In this document: positions 1 through 6,886 of the stretch, one piece after another | Numbering within the stretch: position 1 is the stretch's first letter | Layout of the letters: every line of letters begins with the position of its first letter | Position numbers and translations under genes: made by a program | The notes under the pieces: model-generated | The model's database searches: none | What the model saw: the letters and a program-made list of their open reading frames with translations, nothing else | What the model was told of the DNA's origin: nothing | Virus record (IMG/VR): IMGVR_UViG_3300046028_010499 | Location: 1-41,744 of that record | Source: a virus | DNA length: 41,744 bases | Direction: 5' to 3' (one strand)

Positions 1-126
1 ATTTCACGCACGACCGGCCGCGTGCATTCATTGAGATGGACCCATGCGATGCCGCAACTGGCCAAGAAGCAATCAGCCGGCTGGGAGACTGGCTATCGCG
101 CGCGGGATGGGCTCTCAAGAACAGGG
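1..126. repeat. Terminal direct repeat, left copy
   Basis: Identical to 41616-41741 over 126 bp; the match breaks at base 127 (G here, C at 41742). It lies inside one gene that spans the junction. A repeat this short inside a coding region is most simply an assembly overlap of a circular molecule, though a short physical terminal redundancy is possible. Confidence 0.95.
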
Positions 127-236
127 GCGAGCCGAAGAGCACGATTTCGGCCGTATTCCGCAATCGGGTCGAAGACGCGGATGTTCAGCTCGAACAGGAG
201 AAGGTTCAGTCCGAACAGGAGGATGATGAGGGATGA
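1..236 (+). CDS. 3' part of the junction-spanning hypothetical protein
   Basis: Carboxy-terminal part of the protein that begins at 41486; codon AAT is split between 41615 and bases 1-2. Joined, the product has 121 residues, with a Trp-containing segment (LGDWLSRAGWAL) and a very acidic, Gln/Glu-rich tail. No family was recognised. Its stop overlaps the ATG of the next gene (ATGA at 233-236), so translation is probably coupled. It lies between the helicase-like gene and the primase gene in the circular map, so a role in replication is possible but unproven. Confidence 0.85.
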   Translation, partial: FTHDRPRAFIEMDPCDAATGQEAISRLGDWLSRAGWALKNRGEPKSTISAVFRNRVEDADVQLEQEKVQSEQEDDEG

Positions 237-619
237 GCGCCACCGACGAACCCATCATCTCCCATCACTCCCGTTGCCTAGACGCATGGGAGTCCGGAAC
301 GACTACCGAAGAAAAGTGGCATTCCGTTGCTAGAATAGGCGCGGAATGCGCTCTCATCGGAGACCGCACCGTGCGCATGATTCCATGGCCAACCGGAGGG
401 CAGTGCATCTACACATTCCGTGTCGAGAAGAACAACGACTTCCTGTGGTACTACGGATTCTACCCGCGATTGGGAAACACGTTCTTATTCCCGGATGGAC
501 GTGTCATCCGCGATAATCGCAAAGACTACTTCGAAAAGCTTACGGAATTCTGGGATGCATGCAAAGAGGCCGGACTTGTTATTCCGGAAGGCGAAGCGCA
601 CCCAGACCTTGCGGACTGA
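233..619 (+). CDS. Hypothetical protein with CLDAWE N-terminal motif
   Basis: A 128-residue soluble protein of unknown function, rich in aromatic residues. Its start ATG overlaps the previous stop (ATGA). Residues near 15-20 read CLDAWE, encoded by a 16-bp DNA stretch (277-292) repeated exactly in the genes at 1998 and 33622. It may belong to a small paralogous set, or the segment may have been spread by recombination. It sits in the rightward operon that leads to the primase. Confidence 0.75.
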   Translation: MSATDEPIISHHSRCLDAWESGTTTEEKWHSVARIGAECALIGDRTVRMIPWPTGGQCIYTFRVEKNNDFLWYYGFYPRLGNTFLFPDGRVIRDNRKDYFEKLTEFWDACKEAGLVIPEGEAHPDLAD

Positions 620-628
620 CCAAACACA

Positions 629-862
629 ATGAGCACCCAACTCTACCTCGACTTCCATCAGCCGGCCCGTGTGGAGCCGGTCCGTGACGAGACGTACCGT
701 CGCCTGCAGCTCATCGGCCGCATCGCCCTGGACCTTCAGAAAGCTGCTTCGCCGCGTGGCGTATACATCCCGCAACTACTGAGTGACATTGCCCACAAGC
801 TCGCTTCTACGGGCTGGAAATCCCCGTACGACAAAGACTGCAAACCCTGGACTGAGCTATGA
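629..862 (+). CDS. Small hypothetical protein upstream of primase
   Basis: 77 residues, unrecognised. The N-terminus (LYLDFHQPARVEPV) looks extended and the rest is predicted helical with basic residues. The ATG has no Shine-Dalgarno sequence. The stop overlaps the primase start (ATGA at 859-862), so the two are probably translationally coupled. A primase accessory role would fit the position but nothing in the sequence proves it. Confidence 0.7.
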   Translation: MSTQLYLDFHQPARVEPVRDETYRRLQLIGRIALDLQKAASPRGVYIPQLLSDIAHKLASTGWKSPYDKDCKPWTEL

Positions 863-1923
863 AATTCATCACAGTCGAAAAAGCCGCGGCGGTCGACGGA
901 CTCGACCCCGTAGGTGTCCTCACCGCGCTCTACCCAGCTGCACGCGTCGATTCGGACGGGGGAACCGGATACAAGGTTCGCCTTCCTGACACTCGCCACG
1001 TCGCGGTCGACGGACGCGCGTGGTGCATTGAATGGAAGCGGGGGTCCGGCGGAGTCGGCGCAGTCTCGCTCATCATGAAGCTGCAGGACGTCGAACGTGA
1101 GGACGCCATTGCCATTCTAAGGCCCTTAACCTGTGTGGGGGTAGTCCCGCCTACCCCTGTGCGCCGAATTAGAGGCACTTCGATTGTGCCGGTGACGATG
1201 CCGTCGGCGGACGAGGGCCTGCGGGTCGCGGTGACGAAGTATCTGACCGAGACTCGCCGCCTCGATTCGCGACTCGTACTCAAGTTGTTCGCGGCCGGGT
1301 TCTTCATTCCGGGCACGCTCACGAACCTCACCGGCACTTGTCGCGCCGCAATGCGCGCGGCGAAGTCGGCGGGCGCCGAAGCCCCGACACCGACCCCGTC
1401 CGACTTCGTGCGGACTGCAGCCGTTATTACGCCGCTCGTTGCCTATGACGACATGCTCTTGCCCCGCCCCGAACGGCGCATTCTTGGCACCTCTGCACGC
1501 GCGATCTGCGCGGTAGAAGAAGGAAGCCCCAACAAGAAGAACCGGTTCCCGGATGGAGCGCTGAACGGCAAAGACCTTGCTGGGGCAGTTCTCGGCGGTG
1601 GGCCCGGGCTGAAGACCCTCGTGTTCACGGAGTCCCCCATTGAAGCCGCCTCGTATTTCCAATTTAGGGCACCTCCGCCCGGCGAGGTCGCGGTGATCGG
1701 TGTGTGCGGCTCCGGCTCGCCGGACGCGGCTCTAGCTCTCGCGAAACGCTGCAACCTGTCAGTCATCAGCGCCTACAACAACGACGACGCCGGACGGTCA
1801 TTCGAGGCAGCAACTCGCGAGGTGTGCGAGCGCGACGGCATCATTCACATGGCGGACTTCCCTGCCGCGAAAGACTGGAACGATTCGCTGCCCCCACGGA
1901 CTGTGCGCACAATGCGCACTTGA
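859..1923 (+). CDS. DNA primase-like TOPRIM protein
   Basis: 354 residues. Visible motifs are those of a TOPRIM domain: the glutamate-bearing strand (VFTESPIEAASY, about residues 253-265), an acidic turn (NNDDAGR, about 307-313) and a following KDWND segment near the C-terminus. In this family these residues bind the metal ions for RNA primer synthesis. The N-terminal part carries a WCIEWKRG segment followed by a helical region, but no clear CxxC zinc ribbon. The start overlaps the upstream stop. In the circular map it lies about 3 kb from the helicase-like gene at 39447, as expected for a replication module. A relaxase-type or DUF3991-like TOPRIM protein is the main alternative. Confidence 0.72.
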   Translation: MKFITVEKAAAVDGLDPVGVLTALYPAARVDSDGGTGYKVRLPDTRHVAVDGRAWCIEWKRGSGGVGAVSLIMKLQDVEREDAIAILRPLTCVGVVPPTPVRRIRGTSIVPVTMPSADEGLRVAVTKYLTETRRLDSRLVLKLFAAGFFIPGTLTNLTGTCRAAMRAAKSAGAEAPTPTPSDFVRTAAVITPLVAYDDMLLPRPERRILGTSARAICAVEEGSPNKKNRFPDGALNGKDLAGAVLGGGPGLKTLVFTESPIEAASYFQFRAPPPGEVAVIGVCGSGSPDAALALAKRCNLSVISAYNNDDAGRSFEAATREVCERDGIIHMADFPAAKDWNDSLPPRTVRTMRT

Positions 1924-1948
1924 CAAATCGCCGCCACGTCACAATCAT
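1899..1948 (+). promoter_or_regulatory. GTGCGCAC palindrome joined to a sigma-70-like promoter
   Basis: GTGCGCAC at 1903-1910 is followed by AATGCGCAC and then a perfect -35 hexamer TTGACA (1920-1925). Seventeen bases later lies a weak -10 candidate, AATCAT (1943-1948). This would start a transcript near 1955 for the gene at 1998, just after the primase stop. The palindrome is in the position of an operator overlapping the -35 box. Confidence 0.5.
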
Positions 1949-1997
1949 CAAGACATACGGCCGCCCCCGCGGCCCAAAACTCGGACCCCCACCCGAT

Positions 1998-2411
1998 ATG
2001 AGCACAACAGACATCTCCTTCGAAACCCCCTGCCTAGACGCATGGGAGCCTATTATCGACAGCCAAAGCCCTTGGTATTACGACGCATTCGAGGTCCGAC
2101 ATGAGCACGGATTCAAGGGGCTACGCACCCTGTTCTCCGCAAAGATTCTTGTGGGTGACGAACGGTTCCGCCGGGTCATTCGAGCCGACGGCAAGGAGTT
2201 TTTGTGCCTGCTGCATCCTGAGGACCTCATCTATGCTCGGTCCGGAAACGCACACCGGTGCCGTTTTTGGACAGCAACGAATCGGCAGAATGGGATAGCC
2301 GCATGGTTCGACCATGAAGGTAGCCTGCGCATTCGACGAGGGAAGACAGGAACAGTGCATACAAAGTGCCTCGTTCCGGCAGCCGGTGCATCTATCGGGT
2401 ATGATACGTGA
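1998..2411 (+). CDS. Hypothetical protein with CLDAWE N-terminal motif
   Basis: 137 residues, function unknown. The ATG at 1998 is chosen because it follows the promoter-like site, while upstream in-frame starts lie inside the primase gene. The N-terminus (FETPCLDAWEP) shares the LDAWE motif and its exact 16-bp coding DNA (2033-2048) with the genes at 233 and 33622; outside that stretch the proteins show no obvious similarity by eye. The leader is C-rich with no Shine-Dalgarno. Confidence 0.7.
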   Translation: MSTTDISFETPCLDAWEPIIDSQSPWYYDAFEVRHEHGFKGLRTLFSAKILVGDERFRRVIRADGKEFLCLLHPEDLIYARSGNAHRCRFWTATNRQNGIAAWFDHEGSLRIRRGKTGTVHTKCLVPAAGASIGYDT

Positions 2412-3027
2412 GCTGAACTACGTCTACGTGATTGCAGCCCCATACCCTCAGCGACTCATTGCGAAGACCGTAGACGGGATTTCGCGCGCGGCCCACCGTT
2501 GGCTGTCGAGCCTGAGCGACTTTCGCGAGCCAACGGCACGCGTGCGGATTGCGGGCGTCGGCGGGCTATTCGGAGAGCACCTCTGCCGCATGGTTTCCTC
2601 CGCCCGCCAGGTGCAGGTGGGGCTGTGGAGCGTCTGGGAGCTACTGCGAGCGCGCCATGACGTGCGCGAATGGGGGGACGAGGATACGCTCAGTCTGCTC
2701 GACAGCCTCATCGCCGTCAGCGTCTACGTTGAAACGTTTGACCCCCTCGTGATGCTGGCAATGGATCTGCGCCCCCCCGCGCCGGAATGGTGGATTGAAC
2801 CCCTGATATACGACGAGAGACCGCCTGTGCGCACAACCGGCGCCGTGAGGTACGCTGTGCAAGCACATGTCGCGCGACACCTGAGCGTCCCGCCGGACAA
2901 GATCGGGATTATCCTAATCGATGACTCCTTCTCAACTTTCGGCGCGGCGGCGGACCACCCAATCGCCGGCTTCTACCAAACAACCCTGCACATGCCCATG
3001 GCAGATTTTCTTAAACGATATGAATGA
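2401..3027 (+). CDS. Hypothetical protein (208 aa)
   Basis: The ATG at 2401 overlaps the preceding stop by 11 bases, which favours it over the earlier in-frame start at 2314. The product is soluble and rich in aromatic and hydrophobic residues, with no recognised motif. A GTGCGCAC palindrome (2827-2834) falls inside the gene without a -10-like partner. It is the penultimate gene of the rightward transcription unit. Confidence 0.7.
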   Translation: MIRELNYVYVIAAPYPQRLIAKTVDGISRAAHRWLSSLSDFREPTARVRIAGVGGLFGEHLCRMVSSARQVQVGLWSVWELLRARHDVREWGDEDTLSLLDSLIAVSVYVETFDPLVMLAMDLRPPAPEWWIEPLIYDERPPVRTTGAVRYAVQAHVARHLSVPPDKIGIILIDDSFSTFGAAADHPIAGFYQTTLHMPMADFLKRYE

Positions 3028-3328
3028 TACCTCTGAACCCCCTCAGATGCTGCCCCCGGACCATCCGCTTGTCTTGGCTGAGCGTGTGTGGGCCACCGCT
3101 CAGCTCGCGGGCGTGGAAGACGTGGCCTACGATTGCCGCATCGTCGGCGACACGCGGTGCATGTTTATTCACGACAACCCTGAACTGCGCATCATCGCGC
3201 TTTACCCCTACGGGATGGGGGAGCCCCCGCTTCTCTGGTTTTCGGAGATTTTCGGCCGCACAGCGCAACCGGGCTACCTACCGTCGGAATGGTTTGATGT
3301 GCGCTCGCAGAATCGGCATACCCCCTAA
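3020..3328 (+). CDS. Hypothetical protein (102 aa)
   Basis: The start at 3020 overlaps the end of the previous gene by 8 bases. No family was recognised; the product is a small protein with Pro-rich turns and several Trp and Tyr residues. It is the last gene of the rightward early unit before the attachment-site region. Confidence 0.65.
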   Translation: MNDTSEPPQMLPPDHPLVLAERVWATAQLAGVEDVAYDCRIVGDTRCMFIHDNPELRIIALYPYGMGEPPLLWFSEIFGRTAQPGYLPSEWFDVRSQNRHTP

Positions 3329-3446
3329 ATCTGAGCAAGCCAAAGTGACTCCGCGCGTAAAACGGCAGACTTGACCCAGACAACCAAACCCAAAACCAAA
3401 ACACCAACCCAACGACCTAGAAGCAATTTCTCATAGGTAAAAAGAC

Positions 3447-3508
3447 TGGCGGAGAGGATAGGATTCGAACCTACGGTGGGTTGCCCCACTCCTGATTTCG
3501 AGTCAGGT
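3447..3508 (-). other. attP: Putative attP: 3' half of a tRNA-Ser(CGA) gene
   Basis: Read on the minus strand, this stretch gives an anticodon stem-loop with anticodon CGA (3498-3500) closed by CCTGA/TCAGG, a long variable arm, a T-arm with GGTTCGAATCC, the acceptor 3' strand CCTCTCC, discriminator G and CCA. The matching 5' acceptor strand GGAGAGG and a proper D-arm are absent, so this is only the 3' half of a tRNA. Phages carry such a segment as attP so that integration into the host tRNA gene restores its 3' end. The integrase gene begins about 140 bp away. The exact crossover core needs the host sequence. Confidence 0.85.
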
Positions 3509-3599
3509 AGGGGGGTCCGCCTCAGAGTGAGCCCACGACTCACGAAGTCGCGGCAATTGGCACGAATCCTCACAGACCGAGCAGACTAGGGCCAGACAG

Positions 3600-3615
3600 G
3601 GCTGGGGCCCCAGCC
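3600..3615. repeat. 16-bp palindrome GGCTGGGGCCCCAGCC, copy 1
   Basis: Perfect self-complementary 16-mer 37 bp upstream of the integrase start. An identical copy lies at 35443-35458. It could be a binding site for integrase, an excisionase or a regulator; no direct evidence. Confidence 0.8.
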
Positions 3616-3651
3616 TACGAGATAATTGCATCTGTGGTTTAATCCGCTAGT

Positions 3652-4812
3652 ATGCAAAAAATCACTGTTACGTATCGCCCGAAAAACCGGCACACGAGCC
3701 CTTGGCGCACCCTATATCGCGCAAACGGACGGGAGGTGACGGCATGGTTCACGTCTGAAAAGGAGGCAACGCAGCACAAGAAGGTGCTCGAAAAGAAGTT
3801 TGCCGGCATCGATGCGACGGAGGACCTGCCGCGCGCAGTGGCGCTCTTGCACGGCACCGGCATCACGCTGCTGCGCTGTGTCGAGTATGCCCTCAAACAC
3901 CTCAAGTCTGGGCTGGAAGGGCAGCAGACAGGCAAGGAAGCGTGTGCGGCATACCTGTTATGGTTGAAGTCGAAGAACCGCCGGAAAAAGACGCTCTCGT
4001 CATACGCCGACAAGTTTCGCGAGTTTGAGAAGACGTTCGGAGCCCGCATCATGTCCTCCATCACACCGGACGAGTTCGAAAAGTGGCTGGGGGAGACGAA
4101 GACTCGTGGTAAATCGTGGTCGCTATCATCGCAAGCGTGCTACCTCCGGCACTTGCGTCCGCTCTTCCTTCGCACGGAAATGCCATTCCCGGGCGCAAAA
4201 TGGGTTCCAGAGTCCGAAGACAGCGAGTCAGTGTCGTTCTGGGGGCGCAGAGAGGTAATCGAGAAGCTCCTCGCATGCCCGATCTACTACCGCGGCAACC
4301 TCGCTGTCGCGATATTCTCCGGACTACGCCCCGCGACCTGCGCGCACCTCAGCCCGGAGTGGTTCGACCCGGTGAAGAAGACAATCGCAGTGCCCGGCGC
4401 GTTCATGAAAACGCGCGTCGACACGACGTTCACGGACGTGAACGACGCGCTTTGGAAATGGATCGCGGCATTCCCTGTCCATAAATGCAACTGGAAGTCC
4501 CTGACAGAGGCAATCAAGGCGGCCGGACTGAAGTGGAGCCAGGACGGCGCCCGGCACACGTTTGCGACCAATCTGTGCTCCGCGACGGACATTGAGACGA
4601 CGCGAAAGGCACTTGGCCACGCGACACAGGCGCTAGTCAAGAAGCACTACGCGGGCGACCAAGACCAGGAAACATCTAAGGCGTTCTTCGACCTTACGCC
4701 CGAATACGTCTACCCGGGCGGCGACACAACGTGGGTCCTGCCGAAAGGCGAACCAGTCTCGAAATACATCCCGCAAGCCGAGGGGGTAAAGGTCGCGGCG
4801 CAGGCCGCGTAG
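3652..4812 (+). CDS. int: Tyrosine-type integrase
   Basis: 386 residues, a usual length for phage tyrosine recombinases. An N-terminal arm-binding-like part (about 1-60) is followed by a SAM-like core-binding domain (about 95-180) and a catalytic domain. Catalytic features: Arg226 in FSGLRP, Arg301 in DGARHTF, LGH (321-323), and KHY with the nucleophile candidate Tyr333. The usual His of the HxxR box is Asp298. It sits next to the tRNA-Ser-derived attP and should catalyse insertion into, and excision from, the host tRNA gene. No Shine-Dalgarno precedes the ATG. It converges on the lysis end of the late operon. Confidence 0.92.
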   Translation: MQKITVTYRPKNRHTSPWRTLYRANGREVTAWFTSEKEATQHKKVLEKKFAGIDATEDLPRAVALLHGTGITLLRCVEYALKHLKSGLEGQQTGKEACAAYLLWLKSKNRRKKTLSSYADKFREFEKTFGARIMSSITPDEFEKWLGETKTRGKSWSLSSQACYLRHLRPLFLRTEMPFPGAKWVPESEDSESVSFWGRREVIEKLLACPIYYRGNLAVAIFSGLRPATCAHLSPEWFDPVKKTIAVPGAFMKTRVDTTFTDVNDALWKWIAAFPVHKCNWKSLTEAIKAAGLKWSQDGARHTFATNLCSATDIETTRKALGHATQALVKKHYAGDQDQETSKAFFDLTPEYVYPGGDTTWVLPKGEPVSKYIPQAEGVKVAAQAA

Positions 4813-4824
4813 CATCTTTAGACC

Positions 4825-4929
4825 ATGGCCATCGATTATGTATTCGTCGGACCAGACCCACCATGGTGGCCTGTAGGACCTCCCTGCACCCGGCAGCGCG
4901 AACGGCGCATCACGCAGGGGGTTGAGTAA
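4825..4929 (+). CDS. Possible 34-residue ORF
   Basis: ATG at 4825, stop at 4927-4929, overlapping the tail of the leftward gene ending at 4910. The product has a Pro/Trp-rich middle and a basic C-terminus. It contains a 12-bp palindrome (CCACCATGGTGG, 4858-4869). It is the only ORF in the gap after the integrase; there is no ribosome-binding site or recognised family, so this is weak. Confidence 0.25.
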   Translation: MAIDYVFVGPDPPWWPVGPPCTRQRERRITQGVE

Positions 4930-5767
4930 TCCCGAGGACCTTGGCAGCCGCCGCCTCTGCATCTTTGATTTTCGACCTGCCGGCGGAGACGAGCAGCTGA
5001 TGCAGACGGTCTGTCTCCGTATCCAGCGTGCTAATGACCTTTTGAGCTGCCTCGGGGCCGATAATCGACGGTAAACGATACAGGGCCGCCCCCACGGAGC
5101 CGAGGCCCATGCGGAGATAAAGGCAGGCAACAACGAGCAGCACGACTGCGCCAATCGCGATCCGGCGGACGAAGACCTCGTGTCGATACTCGTTCGCCAA
5201 CGCATTCTCGCGCTCGAACCCCTCGCGCAAACCCGCCTCAGCTTTAAGTCGAGCTCCGCGTTGCTCATCAAGCTCACGCTGCTTCAGAGCAAGCTCCACG
5301 CTAAGCTTTGAGTTCGCACCCTCCGCCTGGGCCTGCCGTTGCTCCGCCGCGGTCGCGCGTGCCTCGTTGCGCGACAGCAGATCCATGACGAGCTGCCTAT
5401 CGAGCGAGGTGTCGGCCGCTGCCAGCGGGTTAATCTGATTCAGCAGACCGTTGCCGTTGGCGACAAACCGGCGCGCGTAGTCGACCTCGGGACCCTTCGG
5501 GGCGAGCTCGAGTGCAACCCCCGCTTTCACGAACTCCCGGTGTGCGCCCGTGAGTACGTTGTCTTCCGCGATGGTCACCTTCTTCTCGGCGGCGCCAGTC
5601 TTTGCGACCGCAGCGTCATACTTGTCAGCCGGCCGATGGCTCAGACCGCCGGCGGCGTTCGAGATGACAGGCTTGAGCGCCCAGCCGAGCAGACCAACGA
5701 CAGCGAGGCCGGCAACAATCAGTACTGTTGCGACCCCAGCTTTAGGATTTAGAGAGGCAGACTTCAT
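4910..5767 (-). CDS. Two-TM coiled-coil membrane protein (lysis candidate)
   Basis: 285 residues from the ATG at 5767 (a TTG at 5779 is an alternative). There is one hydrophobic segment near the N-terminus (about 15-32) and a long charged, Ala/Glu/Gln-rich coiled coil in the middle with EQRQAQAEG-like stretches. A second hydrophobic segment (VVLLVVACLYL) lies around residue 205. It follows the holin candidate directly at the end of the late operon. An Rz-like spanin or another envelope-disrupting protein is plausible, but two membrane segments are unusual for Rz. The function is inferred from position and architecture only. Confidence 0.6.
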   Translation of the reverse strand: MKSASLNPKAGVATVLIVAGLAVVGLLGWALKPVISNAAGGLSHRPADKYDAAVAKTGAAEKKVTIAEDNVLTGAHREFVKAGVALELAPKGPEVDYARRFVANGNGLLNQINPLAAADTSLDRQLVMDLLSRNEARATAAEQRQAQAEGANSKLSVELALKQRELDEQRGARLKAEAGLREGFERENALANEYRHEVFVRRIAIGAVVLLVVACLYLRMGLGSVGAALYRLPSIIGPEAAQKVISTLDTETDRLHQLLVSAGRSKIKDAEAAAAKVLGITQPPA

Positions 5768-5783
5768 ACTGTCCGCCAAATCG

Positions 5784-6140
5784 TCAATGACCCGTCGAGG
5801 CCTCTTTATTGTCCTTCTCGCGCCGCGTCGCTTCGCGGTCCTTCAGCACTGCGATGTCTGTCCCGACGTTCACAAGCCTATCGTTCGTCTTGTTCACGGC
5901 CTCAGTCAGCAGGTTCACGGCTTTGAGCAGCTGTTCGCCCAGCTCTTTCAGCCCGCGCGAAACCTCGTCCTTCGTCGCAAATTTGCTCGCCAGCAGGGGG
6001 TAGACGATGCCCGCGATGAGCGCGCTGACGATGGCGACCGAGCCCGCGATTATCGTGACGATATCGGTGAGCGAAAGGCTGTTGTGTGTTGCAGCAACGG
6101 CAGCAGCCGGAACGGCGGTTTGGGCGATGAATAGAAGCAT
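5784..6140 (-). CDS. Holin candidate
   Basis: 118 residues. The hydrophobic N-terminus (MLLFIAQTAVPAAAVA) may be a signal-like or first membrane segment. A clear transmembrane stretch (IVTIIAGSVAIVSALIAGIV) spans about residues 27-46, followed by a charged helical tail ending in basic residues. Size, topology and position after the tail-fibre genes fit a phage holin or a holin-like DUF. No endolysin was recognised next to it. Confidence 0.6.
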   Translation of the reverse strand: MLLFIAQTAVPAAAVAATHNSLSLTDIVTIIAGSVAIVSALIAGIVYPLLASKFATKDEVSRGLKELGEQLLKAVNLLTEAVNKTNDRLVNVGTDIAVLKDREATRREKDNKEASTGH

Positions 6141-6159
6141 GTGAAGTCCCTCTTCTTGT

Positions 6160-6879
6160 TCAGACCGTAAATCCCCATTTGCGCGCGAGTCCGTCGATTA
6201 GATTGTTGAACTCGGTAAGCGTGATGGCGCCGGGGTAGACGATCAGCTCCGCCAAGTGCCCGTACCAAGGGTACATACCCGCCGGCACACCGGAGTCGCG
6301 ACCGAACGTAATCGATTGCGACCAGGATACCAGGGCAGATTGGCGGCGGGAAACCGCGAACAGTCCGCTCGCAATTGGAGCCAAATTGGTAGTCGCAACC
6401 TTGTTGCGGTATGAGCCGTTCGTCCAGGGACTGGCGTTGTAGATGCTTGTGCCGCCGGTGTTGCCGAGGATGATTGTGCGTGTGGTGTTATCGCTGCCGG
6501 TTACAAGCCCCCGGTAGTTCGAGAACGGGGTTGCGGCGGAAGAGCACACGGCGATAATCGTCCCGAGGTTCGAGGTGATAACCGGAGACGTGACGTACTT
6601 TTCGCCGACAGTCGGAAGACCGATGTTGCGGCCGGCAAGGGTTGTCATGGGGATACCGCTCGAACCGCCGCCGTATACTCCGTGTCGGCTGTTGCCGGAC
6701 AGATCCCAAGCGCGCGTGAGGGCGCCGGAAACGACAGTGTTCTTGCCGGCGGCATCAGTCCCCGATTGCTGAAGCGATAAGTCCCACCAAAGCAGAGGCG
6801 CGAACGAAACAACGTCGCTCGCTTTGTAAGGCGGGATTAAGAGAGCGCCGACCATGGCGTTATGTGTTCCGAGAGGCAT
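6160..6879 (-). CDS. LamG/concanavalin-like tail fibre protein
   Basis: 239 residues. The C-terminus (GHLAELIVYPGAITL followed by FNNLIDGLARKWGF) matches the end of laminin-G/concanavalin A-like domains often found in phage receptor-binding proteins. The preceding 150 residues are beta-rich with Gly, Thr and Ser. It lies just downstream of the collagen-like fibre gene, so it probably forms the distal, receptor-binding part of the tail or baseplate. The start ATG at 6879 is clear. Confidence 0.65.
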   Translation of the reverse strand: MPLGTHNAMVGALLIPPYKASDVVSFAPLLWWDLSLQQSGTDAAGKNTVVSGALTRAWDLSGNSRHGVYGGGSSGIPMTTLAGRNIGLPTVGEKYVTSPVITSNLGTIIAVCSSAATPFSNYRGLVTGSDNTTRTIILGNTGGTSIYNASPWTNGSYRNKVATTNLAPIASGLFAVSRRQSALVSWSQSITFGRDSGVPAGMYPWYGHLAELIVYPGAITLTEFNNLIDGLARKWGFTV

Positions 6880-6886
6880 GATTGAA

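Larger units (their letters stand above)
3329..3651. other. Intergenic attachment-site region
   Basis: 323 bases without a convincing gene. They contain an A/C-rich low-complexity stretch (about 3370-3415), the tRNA-Ser-derived attP core (3447-3508) and a 16-bp perfect palindrome (3600-3615). ORFs here are antisense or composed of tRNA sequence. Confidence 0.7.

Noticed and set aside
3447-3545. Complete functional tRNA-Ser gene
   Set aside because: The 5' acceptor strand GGAGAGG and a proper D-arm are missing, so only the 3' half is present.
3325-3573. 82-codon minus-strand ORF across the tRNA-like segment
   Set aside because: It reads through the tRNA-derived attP sequence; the RNA-gene origin explains the open frame.
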